NCBI GenBank assembly: GCA_015520425.1
Contig: WAQC01000135.1
Coordinates: 1-19,855 of the forward strand
From: Candidatus Pelearchaeum sp.
GTDB taxonomy: Archaea > Thermoproteota > Nitrososphaeria_A > Caldarchaeales > Caldarchaeaceae
Length of the DNA: 19,855 nucleotides
Reading direction: 5' to 3'
The translations under genes and the position numbers were made by a program. Of this stretch, positions 13,978-19,855 are shown in pieces (positions within the stretch are counted from its first letter, which is position 1; the number at the start of each line of letters is the position of its first letter). The notes below the pieces were generated by a model. The model searched no databases. It was not told the DNA's origin and worked only from the letters and a program-made list of their open reading frames with translations.

Positions 13978-15162
13978 GTGGCTCTCTTTGGACAGCCCAA
14001 AAACAATAAACAAGAAACAGGCTTCTCCGTAACCCCCTGGGAGGTTACGGGCCAGGTAGATTATGAGCGGCTTGTCAAGGAGTTTGGAACCGAGCTGATA
14101 ACCGACGAGCTTCTCCAACGATTGGTGAGCCTCGCGGGCGGCAGCAACCACATGCTGCGGCGTAGAATATTCTTCTCCCACCGCGACCTAAACCACGTTC
14201 TAGACGACTACGAGGCTGGGCGGGGCTTCTTCCTATACACGGGCAGGGGGCCAAGCGGCCCAATGCACATAGGGCATATAATACCCTTCCACTTCACCAA
14301 ATGGTTACAGGAGCGCTTCAGCGTCAATCTATACATCCAGATAACCGATGACGAGAAGTTCTTGGAGGAGAAGCGCGGCCTGACGCTTGAAGAAACGCGA
14401 AGATGGTCCTATGAGAATATACTGGACATCATAGCTGTTGGCTTTGACCCAGACAGGACGTTCATCTTCCAGGATGTTGATTTCATAGGGAATATGTATC
14501 CTCTCGCCATTAGGGTTGCGCGGAAGGTGAATTTTAGCTGGGTTAGGGCTGTCTTCGGCTTTGACCACCAGACGAATATAGGAATGATATTCTACCCAGC
14601 CATCCAGATAGTCCCAGCGCTCTTTGAGAGGAGGCGCTGCCTCATACCCGCTGCGATAGACCAGGACCCGTACTGGCGTGTTCAGCGCGACATAGCTGAG
14701 AGCCTAGGCTACTATAAGACGGCCGCGATACATAGTAAGTTCCTTATGCCTTTGAGCGGGCCTGAGGGTAAGATGAGCGCATCCCAGCGCGAGACGGCAA
14801 TCTTCCTAAGCGATGACGCCAAGAGCGTGAGGAAGAAGATATGGCAGGCATTCTCAGGTGGGCAGCCCACAGTAGAGCTACACCGCAAATACGGCGGAAA
14901 CCCAGACGTGGATGTGGCGTACCAGTGGCTATACTACTTCTTTGAGGAAGACGACAGGAAGGTGGAGCAGCTACGCCAAGACTATATGAGCGGCAAGCTA
15001 CTGAGCGGTGAGATGAAGGAGATACTGATAGAGAAGGTCGTAAAGTTCTTGGAGAGGCATCAGGAAGCGCGCGAAGAGGCGCGGGAAAAGTATCACCTAT
15101 TTACCCGCGAGGGGAAGCTGGCTCAGCAGATGTGGGAGACAAAATTCGGGCTGGAGACATAG
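13978..15162 (+). CDS. trpS: Tryptophan--tRNA ligase, archaeal/eukaryotic type
   Basis: This class I aminoacyl-tRNA synthetase of 394 residues charges tRNA-Trp. The HIGH motif (GPMHIGH, 97-100) and the KMSKS-equivalent KMSAS (265-269) are present in the arrangement of the archaeal/eukaryotic TrpRS, with further family blocks YIQITDDEKFLE and PAAIDQDPYWRVQRDIA. The N-terminal lead FSVTPWEVTGQVDYERLVKEFG is also characteristic of this type. The start is GTG 13978. A TATA-like GTTTTTAAG at about 13921-13929 would give a short leader of about 25 bases. It converges with the AEP gene, 12 bases between stop codons. Confidence 0.96.
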   Translation: MALFGQPKNNKQETGFSVTPWEVTGQVDYERLVKEFGTELITDELLQRLVSLAGGSNHMLRRRIFFSHRDLNHVLDDYEAGRGFFLYTGRGPSGPMHIGHIIPFHFTKWLQERFSVNLYIQITDDEKFLEEKRGLTLEETRRWSYENILDIIAVGFDPDRTFIFQDVDFIGNMYPLAIRVARKVNFSWVRAVFGFDHQTNIGMIFYPAIQIVPALFERRRCLIPAAIDQDPYWRVQRDIAESLGYYKTAAIHSKFLMPLSGPEGKMSASQRETAIFLSDDAKSVRKKIWQAFSGGQPTVELHRKYGGNPDVDVAYQWLYYFFEEDDRKVEQLRQDYMSGKLLSGEMKEILIEKVVKFLERHQEAREEAREKYHLFTREGKLAQQMWETKFGLET

Positions 15163-15174
15163 CCTTTAGTTTCA

Positions 15175-16068
15175 TCAAGCTTCTTCATCATTTTCCGCGA
15201 TTCCAGATAGTTTTTGGAGTGTTCTCGTTATATGCTGGTCTAGCGGTGGGTGTCTTCTCCTCTGTCTCCGCCTCGTGTGATGCGGGTATGGGCCTATGGC
15301 TTGCAGTGCTTTCTCGGCAAGCTCGTCGGCCTCCCCCTCAACATATTCCCGCCACCCTTGATAATGGCGGTAATTTTCTGGACTCGTCCATTCCACGCTG
15401 AACGAGGACAACTCGCTGGGGTTTATGCATACGCATACGCGGTCAAGCTCTCTATGTAGGGAGAGCGGGCAGGTGAATACCCGCTGGGGGTCAATCTTAT
15501 TCTCTACCTTCACACCTGGGGGAATGTCTCCAACTCTGTGTAAAACATACTCTGTTGCTGCGTATGCTATGTCTAATGGGTGGAATCTCCTCCTAACATC
15601 CTCGGAGAACGCCTCGCCGTGTATATGGACGTGAGCGCCCTCGCCGCTCCACTTCACTATAACCGAGCGCGAGACACCGAGCTTCTCCAAAACACCAACC
15701 AAACCAGCAGCAACCCTTATGACATCCTCCCAACAGCCACCTACAGGGTCTATATCCCATGTGGGCATCGTGGATAGTATGTTGCCCATGTCCCGTACAT
15801 CCTCAGCCCTCTCCAACAGCGAGTATCTATGTATGGAAGCGTAGAATGTTCTTGGAGCGTCGCAGTTGAGAAGTATGCGTCTAAAGTCTTCTGTGTTGTT
15901 TATTTTTAGTGGTTTTCCTCCACTGGGCTCGTATCTAACCATTTTTGGTTTTCCGTCGCTGCCGCGCTCTGCGCAGTGTAGGGCGAGCCACCTACCGCGT
16001 GAGAATGCTATGATGTTCTCCACCACGTCTGGCTTGTTGTAATGGCTCAGCAGAGCCTCCTTATCCAT
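15175..16068 (-). CDS. Archaeo-eukaryotic primase (AEP) superfamily protein, PriS-like
   Basis: This 297-residue protein has the three AEP catalytic motifs: the metal-binding WDID (D105, D107), the nucleotide-binding SGEGAHVHIH (141-150, histidines 146 and 148), and a third acidic motif KID (D193) followed by TCPLSLHRELDRV, much like the SLH segment of primase small subunits. The N-terminal segment RTFYASIHRYS resembles the region before the first motif in PriS. It is shorter than a typical replicative PriS, and no clear zinc knuckle is seen. It could be a divergent PriS or, more likely, a separate primase-polymerase used in repair or lesion bypass. It starts 4 bases after the aRF1 stop, so the two form one transcript. 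The basic tail (HHTRRRQRRRHPP) may bind nucleic acid. Confidence 0.8.
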   Translation of the reverse strand: MDKEALLSHYNKPDVVENIIAFSRGRWLALHCAERGSDGKPKMVRYEPSGGKPLKINNTEDFRRILLNCDAPRTFYASIHRYSLLERAEDVRDMGNILSTMPTWDIDPVGGCWEDVIRVAAGLVGVLEKLGVSRSVIVKWSGEGAHVHIHGEAFSEDVRRRFHPLDIAYAATEYVLHRVGDIPPGVKVENKIDPQRVFTCPLSLHRELDRVCVCINPSELSSFSVEWTSPENYRHYQGWREYVEGEADELAEKALQAIGPYPHHTRRRQRRRHPPLDQHITRTLQKLSGIAENDEEA

Positions 16069-16072
16069 TCGT

Positions 16073-17332
16073 CTAGTATCCTCCCCGATGGCGGAGAAGA
16101 CCAGCTATCCCCTGGAACGCTCTCTTAAACATCTCACCCTGCTCATGCTCCGAGGAGATGAGCTCAATACGCGTCCCCATGTTTTCTGCTTCTGAGATGA
16201 GCACGTCTATAAGCGGCTTAATCTCCTTAATCGTCATCGTAGAGTTATTACACTTGGAGCACGGCTCTCCAAGCCTCTTGGGAAGCTCAGACTGCATCTC
16301 CTCCTGACTAAGCGTGAAGGTTATGGTGTTCCCACAGTTTTGGCAGGTCAGCGTTACCTCGTTCTTATCCAGGTCTTCAATTATGAAGAGCTTCTCTAGC
16401 ATATTCTTCCTAAGAGCCTCGCGGACATACTTCTCGCCATACACCGCGCGGCTATCTGGCCGCGTTACCTCGTTCATGAGCTGCTGTATGAGCTTCTGCT
16501 CCTCAACAAGCCTAAGCTCCCGCAGAAACTCTGAAGATTTTGCGATAGCCTCGCGGACGCCGCTCTCACCCGAATAAGCCGTATCAACGATGTGTATCTT
16601 ATCCCTGAGAGTGTAGTGGAGATAATCCCCGTCTGCGAATATCTCCTTCGTAGGCCCAGGGCCAGCTATTATTATCCCCTTAATCCCAGGGTATTGTAGG
16701 AAAATCTCGTTAGCATGCTCTCCGACGCGCTTGTAGAACTCGTTTAGGCTCATCTCCCTTAAGCGCTCAAAACGCCGCGCCGACTGGCCTCCTGCGTGAT
16801 GCTTCCCAGGAACCCCAGAGGTGAAGGTCTTTAGCTGAGCTATGCTACGCCCCTTAATCACCGCTATAGCAGCCTCCTCATTATCAATCGCTATAACGCC
16901 ATAAACATCCTTCTCCTTCAAAAGGTCCTTGAGATGCTCCACATGAAACCTACTGTCGCACCTGTACAGGAATATGGAGATTGGCTCAGGCGGTATTATG
17001 TGATAAACCTCTATACGCTCGGTTCCAGGGCCGTTCTGGGGTATCGCGCCGCTGAATATCACCAGGCCAGTCTTCCCTGGTGATGGGAAGAGCTTTAGCC
17101 TCTGTATCGCGCTCTCAATAGCGTCCTGCACATTCTTTCGTGTTTGCTTTGATTTGATGTTGGATGCTGTGGCGTATTCCTGCCTGAGGTAGGATATTAC
17201 GTCGGATATCTGCTTGTCAGGCGGTATGTAGAGCGTTACCAGCTCCGTCCCCCTACCCTGCTTCCGCTCCAGCTCCTCCAGCATGCGCCTAAACTTGTAA
17301 AGGGTAACCGAATCTTTCCCCGATAAACTCAT
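16073..17332 (-). CDS. prf1: Peptide chain release factor aRF1
   Basis: This 419-residue translation termination factor recognises all three stop codons and triggers peptidyl-tRNA hydrolysis. The N-terminal domain carries NIKS (58-61) and YRCDSRF (123-129), the stop-codon decoding elements of eRF1/aRF1. The middle domain carries the catalytic GGQ (181-183) in GKHHAGGQSARRFERLRE. The C-terminal domain, which binds aRF3/EF1A-like GTPase and ABCE1, holds a zinc-ribbon insertion with CQNC (C330, C333) and CSKC (C358, C361). Length is normal for aRF1. It is the first gene of a two-gene transcript with the AEP gene. Transcription is divergent from the UMP kinase across a 164-base region. Confidence 0.97.
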   Translation of the reverse strand: MSLSGKDSVTLYKFRRMLEELERKQGRGTELVTLYIPPDKQISDVISYLRQEYATASNIKSKQTRKNVQDAIESAIQRLKLFPSPGKTGLVIFSGAIPQNGPGTERIEVYHIIPPEPISIFLYRCDSRFHVEHLKDLLKEKDVYGVIAIDNEEAAIAVIKGRSIAQLKTFTSGVPGKHHAGGQSARRFERLREMSLNEFYKRVGEHANEIFLQYPGIKGIIIAGPGPTKEIFADGDYLHYTLRDKIHIVDTAYSGESGVREAIAKSSEFLRELRLVEEQKLIQQLMNEVTRPDSRAVYGEKYVREALRKNMLEKLFIIEDLDKNEVTLTCQNCGNTITFTLSQEEMQSELPKRLGEPCSKCNNSTMTIKEIKPLIDVLISEAENMGTRIELISSEHEQGEMFKRAFQGIAGLLRHRGGY

Positions 17333-17412
17333 GGCTAAGAAACCCCGCGGAAAAGAGCCACCAACTAGGACAGGCTAAGCAAAGCCAGCTCCAACCCACT
17401 TAATCAAACCTA

Positions 17413-17443
17413 GGAAACCTCCCCCCTAATAAAATAGGTTTCC
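17413..17443. promoter_or_regulatory. Inverted repeat around an AT-rich core in the aRF1/UMP kinase divergent region
   Basis: GGAAACCT (17413-17420) is matched by AGGTTTCC (17436-17443), a perfect 8-base inverted repeat whose 15-base interior ends in TAATAAAATA, a TATA-like tract. It sits between two divergent genes, 81 bases from aRF1 and 54 from the UMP kinase. It could be a shared promoter or operator. A closer TATA-like CTTTAAG (17464-17470) would suit a leaderless UMP kinase message. Confidence 0.35.
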
Positions 17444-17496
17444 CTCGCTACGGGGCGTTAACCCTTTAAGCCTCTCATACACCAAAACCCCCTCGG

Positions 17497-18186
17497 ATGG
17501 GGTCTTTGAACATAGTCATCAAGCTGGGCGGGCACCTCCTCTTTGGTGAGGAGGTGGATATAGGGCTTGTTAGGGAGTATGCGCGCCTTATCCGCGAGCT
17601 TTACGACGGCTCTGGTAAGTGGGTCATCGTGGTCGGCGGTGGCAACGTTGCTAGAAGATACGTAAGGGCTGCGCGGGAGTTGGGAGCTGATGAAACAAGA
17701 TGCGACATGCTCGCGGTGGGGCTCACCAGAACCAACGCGGAGCTCCTAGCACTAGCACTAGGCGACGCGGCCGAGCAGGCTATACCAACATCCATGGAAG
17801 AGCTAAAAACCCTCACAGGCAGGGGGAAGATAGTAATAACAGGCGGAATGCAGCCAGGCCAATCAACCATGGCCGTCTCAGCACTAGCGGCCTCGCTCAT
17901 AAAGGCGGAACGTATAGTAGTTGCGACAGACGTTGATGGAATATACACAGAAGACCCTAAGCGCTCAAGGGATGCGCGCCTCATAAAGCAGCTCTCATAC
18001 GCGGAGCTGGAGAGCATGATGCAGAGCTTCTCACAGCGGGCTGGCGAGTATCCAGTAATAGATGCCGTCGGCCTGGCCATGCTAAAGAGAACAAGGATAC
18101 CGCTCTACTACGTGAATGGCGGCAAGCTGGAGATGGTCAGGGAAGCCATCCTCGGCAGAGGCGCTGGGACAATAGTCAGGGGGTAG
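17497..18186 (+). CDS. pyrH: Uridylate kinase, archaeal type
   Basis: This 229-residue enzyme of the amino-acid kinase fold phosphorylates UMP to UDP in pyrimidine nucleotide synthesis. Seen motifs are VIKLGGHLLF at the start (phosphate-binding lysine and glycines), VVGGGNVARRYV (about 46-57), TGGMQPGQSTMAVSA, and ATDVDGIYTEDPK (about 146-158), the last being the ATP-binding segment of UMP kinases. The length and sequence match the archaeal branch (about 220-230 residues) rather than the longer bacterial enzymes. The start ATG 17497 lies about 30 bases after a TATA-like CTTTAAG. A helix-turn-helix gene follows 3 bases later. Confidence 0.94.
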   Translation: MGSLNIVIKLGGHLLFGEEVDIGLVREYARLIRELYDGSGKWVIVVGGGNVARRYVRAARELGADETRCDMLAVGLTRTNAELLALALGDAAEQAIPTSMEELKTLTGRGKIVITGGMQPGQSTMAVSALAASLIKAERIVVATDVDGIYTEDPKRSRDARLIKQLSYAELESMMQSFSQRAGEYPVIDAVGLAMLKRTRIPLYYVNGGKLEMVREAILGRGAGTIVRG

Positions 18187-18189
18187 CGC

Positions 18190-18468
18190 ATGAAGCTTGA
18201 TGAGATATTCGCGTCAAAGGCGCATGCGAAGCTCATACAATTCCTGATAGAGAACCGCGACAAGGGATTTAGCCAAAACCACCTGGCAAGGATGACGGGG
18301 CTGGCGCCATCAACGGTGGCGCGGGTAATAGCCAACCTAGAAAACCTAGGCTTGATACAGTCAGCAAACCTAGAGGGGGTTAAGCTGATAACCCTAAGAA
18401 GAGAGACCAAACTAGCCCAAACCCTCACAACACTACACGAAGAGCTGAAAACAATAACAAAACCCTAA
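18190..18468 (+). CDS. Small winged-helix DNA-binding protein
   Basis: This 92-residue protein is mostly a winged helix-turn-helix: ASKAHAKLIQFLIENRDKG, then SQNHLARMTGLAPSTVARVI as the helix-turn-helix, ENLGLIQ and a short wing with GVKLITLRRE, and a C-terminal helix suited to dimerisation (AQTLTTLHEELKTI). It resembles MarR/ArsR-like or archaeal small regulators without metal-binding cysteines. It starts 3 bases after the UMP kinase stop and is surely co-transcribed. Targets are unknown; feedback on the pyrimidine gene is speculation. Confidence 0.82.
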   Translation: MKLDEIFASKAHAKLIQFLIENRDKGFSQNHLARMTGLAPSTVARVIANLENLGLIQSANLEGVKLITLRRETKLAQTLTTLHEELKTITKP

Positions 18469-18497
18469 AAACCACCAAGGGGGATAATATACGCTGG

Positions 18498-18610
18498 GCG
18501 GGGGTAGCCGAGCCTGGTCAAAGAGGAGCAGAAGAAGCTCTCTTGAACGCGGCAGGCTCAAGACCTGCTCCCGAAGGGGTTCGTGGGTTCAAATCCCACC
18601 CCCCGCACCA
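18498..18610 (+). tRNA. tRNA-Leu(CAA) with a 25-nt intron in the D arm and encoded CCA
   Basis: This is a class II tRNA. The acceptor stem GCGGGGG (18498-18504) pairs with CCCCCGC (18600-18606), A73 is at 18607 and CCA is encoded at 18608-18610. The anticodon stem GCAGG/CCTGC encloses the loop CTCAAGA, giving anticodon CAA (Leu, codon TTG). A long variable arm CCCGAAGGGG and T arm GTGGG/CCCAC follow, with loop TTCAAAT. The D stem is complete (GCC with GGC) only if 25 bases, 18524-18548, are removed. The mature molecule is 85 bases plus CCA. A TATA-like TAATATAC 7-14 bases upstream is closer than usual, so the promoter may be the AT-rich tract near 18450-18475. Confidence 0.95.
18524..18548 (+). 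other. tRNA intron with bulge-helix-bulge splice site
   Basis: TCAA (18518-18521) at the end of exon 1 pairs with TTGA (18543-18546) near the intron's 3' end as the central 4-base-pair helix. The 3-base bulges AGA (18522-18524) and ACG (18547-18549) lie on opposite strands, and cutting after the second base of each gives exactly the ends needed to restore the D stem. Inside, GAGC and GCTC form a hairpin. The position, around tRNA position 23/24, is not the canonical 37/38 site. Confidence 0.88.
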
Positions 18611-18625
18611 GCTGTCTGGCTAGAT

Positions 18626-18634
18626 GATATATAC
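18626..18634 (+). promoter_or_regulatory. TATA box for the CBS-domain gene
   Basis: GATATATAC is centred about 29 bases before the ATG at 18659. This predicts a transcript that starts nearly on the ATG, so a leaderless mRNA separate from the tRNA. Confidence 0.5.
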
Positions 18635-18658
18635 CACCATTATGCATCTGAGACTTTA

Positions 18659-19045
18659 ATGAGACTGAAGGAGTTGGTTAGGAAGAAGCCAATAACCATA
18701 GACGGAGATAGTACTGTGCATGATGTTATCAAGCTGATGGCTGTTGAGAACATAGGATTCCTCGTGGTTATGGAGGGAGGTAAGATGGTCGGCGTCTTGT
18801 CTGAGAGGGATATTATAAGAGCGTTGGCCGATGGTAAGGGTCTTGACGCGAAGGTAGGCACGTTGTGCAAGCGGGATATAATAGCGCTGCACGAGGATGC
18901 GACGCTGGAAGACGCGGCGAAGACGATGGACCAGCATAAGATAAGGCATGTGGTAGTTGTTAATTCTGACAAGAAGCTGGTAGGCGTAATATCAGTAAGG
19001 GACATACTGGCTGAGCTCTACTCTCCAGAACCCGCAGAAGACTAG
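18659..19045 (+). CDS. Two-CBS-domain protein
   Basis: This 128-residue protein consists of two CBS motifs and little else: the first about residues 8-58 (ITIDGDSTVHDVIKLMAVEN, then VGVLSERDIIRAL), the second about 70-122 (IALHEDATLEDAAKTMDQHK, then VGVISVRDILAEL). Paired CBS motifs form a Bateman module that usually binds adenine nucleotides such as AMP or ATP, and stand-alone versions are common in archaea. The SERD and SVRD segments include the usual ribose-binding aspartate. No partner domain is present, so the regulated target is unknown. It is transcribed from its own promoter between the tRNA and the aconitase gene. Confidence 0.92.
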   Translation: MRLKELVRKKPITIDGDSTVHDVIKLMAVENIGFLVVMEGGKMVGVLSERDIIRALADGKGLDAKVGTLCKRDIIALHEDATLEDAAKTMDQHKIRHVVVVNSDKKLVGVISVRDILAELYSPEPAED

Positions 19046-19116
19046 GGTCTCACAATCTAGCTATATGCCACAGAGTTAAATCATGGTATTCACAGGCAGC
19101 CTTAAGGGCGGTGTGG

Positions 19117-19855
19117 ATGCTCAAGAGCCATGTAGAGGCTACTCTAGCTTCTAATGGGCTGGAGGTAAAATACTACAGCCTCAAGAGCCTAGAAAAGAAG
19201 GGCTTAACAACCCTGTCAGAACTCCCATACAGTATTAGAGTTTTACTAGAGAACATTCTACGCAACGTGGATGATGAGATAGTAACCGAGGATGATGTTA
19301 GGGGTCTAGCTTCTTGGAGGCCTGGTGTTTCTTCAAAGTCCTCCGAAATCCCATTTAAGCCAACTCGCGTGCTTTTACAAGACTTTACAGGCGTGCCAGC
19401 GGTAGTAGACCTCGCAGCCATGCGCTCAGCGCTGCGCAGACTAGGCCGCGACCCAAGTAAGATAAACCCTCTGGTCCCAGTTGATTTGGTCATAGACCAC
19501 TCAATACAGGTTGATTACTTCGGCTTTCCTAACGCCTTTAGTCTGAATATTGAGAAGGAGTTTGAGAGGAATCGCGAGAGGTATCTGTTCCTTAAATGGG
19601 CTCAGCTGGCTTTTAAGAATTTTAGAGTTGTTCCACCTGGGCGTGGTATTGTTCATCAGGTTAATCTGGAGTATTTGGCGCGTGTTGTTGATGTTCGTGA
19701 TGGCGTTGCTTTTCCCGACACCCTGCTTGGGACGGACTCGCATACCCCTATGGTTAATGCGCTGGGTGTCCTTGGCTGGGGTGTCGGCGGTATTGAGGCA
19801 GAGGCTGTCATGCTGGGCCAGCCATACTACATGCCCATCCCAGAGGTTGTGGGGG
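19117..19855 (+). CDS. acnA: Aconitate hydratase, AcnA/IRP1 type (3' end outside window)
   Basis: The first 246 codons of an aconitase, the [4Fe-4S] enzyme that interconverts citrate and isocitrate, lie here; the window ends inside the gene. Strong family blocks in order are YYSLKSLEKKGL, LPYSIRVLLENILRN, RVLLQDFTGVPAVVDLAAMR, NPLVPVDLVIDHSIQVD, PPGRGIVHQVNLEYLA and PDTLLGTDSHTPMVNALGV, with GWGVGGIEAEAVMLGQP near the edge. This is the AcnA/IRP1-like branch, not the shorter archaeal LeuC-like branch. The active-site D and H of VIDHS and TDSH are present; the cluster cysteines lie beyond the window. The start ATG 19117 (or GTG 19111, two codons earlier) matches the usual N-terminus; a TATA-like CTATATG at 19061-19067 lies upstream. 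Confidence 0.95.
   Translation, partial: MLKSHVEATLASNGLEVKYYSLKSLEKKGLTTLSELPYSIRVLLENILRNVDDEIVTEDDVRGLASWRPGVSSKSSEIPFKPTRVLLQDFTGVPAVVDLAAMRSALRRLGRDPSKINPLVPVDLVIDHSIQVDYFGFPNAFSLNIEKEFERNRERYLFLKWAQLAFKNFRVVPPGRGIVHQVNLEYLARVVDVRDGVAFPDTLLGTDSHTPMVNALGVLGWGVGGIEAEAVMLGQPYYMPIPEVVG

Noticed and set aside
15132..15401. Plus-strand open frame over the 3' end of TrpRS and the AEP gene
   Set aside because: Antisense to the AEP coding region and overlapping TrpRS in another frame; no start signal.
17601..18080. Minus-strand open frame of 159 residues in the UMP kinase gene
   Set aside because: Antisense shadow: the plus strand encodes all UMP kinase motifs and the reverse frame is a low-complexity Ser/Ala/Pro sequence.
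18484..18491. TAATATAC just before the tRNA as its TATA box
   Set aside because: It lies only 7-14 bases before the mature 5' end, which would place initiation inside the tRNA; the real promoter is probably further upstream.
1..19855. CRISPR array, insertion sequence or prophage
   Set aside because: No regularly spaced repeats, transposase or integrase motifs, or terminal repeats with target duplications were seen on either strand.

Overview
The window is archaeal chromosomal DNA. It encodes an aRF1-type release factor with NIKS and GGQ motifs, a eukaryote/archaeal-type tryptophanyl-tRNA synthetase, an Sm-like protein of the long SmAP3 kind, an archaeal UMP kinase, a primase-polymerase (AEP) superfamily protein, and a tRNA-Leu interrupted in its D arm by an intron with a bulge-helix-bulge splice motif. 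Many genes have an AT-rich TATA-like box 25-35 bases before the start codon, which suggests leaderless or nearly leaderless transcripts. Complex I antiporter subunits, a Rieske protein, copper export and an aconitase fit a respiring, probably aerobic and probably thermophilic member of the TACK archaea. That placement is inference; no gene here fixes the lineage.

Layout. Bases 1-98 hold the tail of an upstream gene, followed by a radical SAM gene of the spore-photolyase-like family. Next come the complex I proton-pumping subunits nuoL and nuoM, which meet a convergent gene for a membrane-anchored DUF411 metal-binding protein. Then follow a Rieske iron-sulfur protein and an isoprenylcysteine-methyltransferase-like membrane enzyme (two genes 2 bases apart), and a small convergent hypothetical gene. 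Around 7300-11044 is a copper module: a 55-residue YHS/TRASH protein, the copper-exporting ATPase CopA, a 70-residue two-helix membrane protein, and an Lrp/AsnC regulator with a C-terminal TRASH metal-sensing domain. It resembles the copT-copM-copA arrangement of Sulfolobales.

The second half is mostly informational and metabolic: a hypothetical membrane protein and the SmAP3 gene on the minus strand; a 323-base gap that may hold a decayed or frameshifted small gene; then a nucleoside hydrolase, an ACT-domain protein and TrpRS on the plus strand. On the minus strand aRF1 is followed 4 bases later by an AEP-superfamily gene. Divergent from them run a UMP kinase and a winged-helix regulator, then the intron-containing tRNA-Leu(CAA), a two-CBS-domain protein, and the first 246 codons of an aconitase cut by the window edge.

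The items most worth a second look are the aRF1-linked AEP protein, the D-arm tRNA intron, the copper module with its candidate operator and an overlooked small gene, and the Rieske protein with a C-terminal extension and no cytochrome b beside it. I found no CRISPR array, insertion sequence or prophage.
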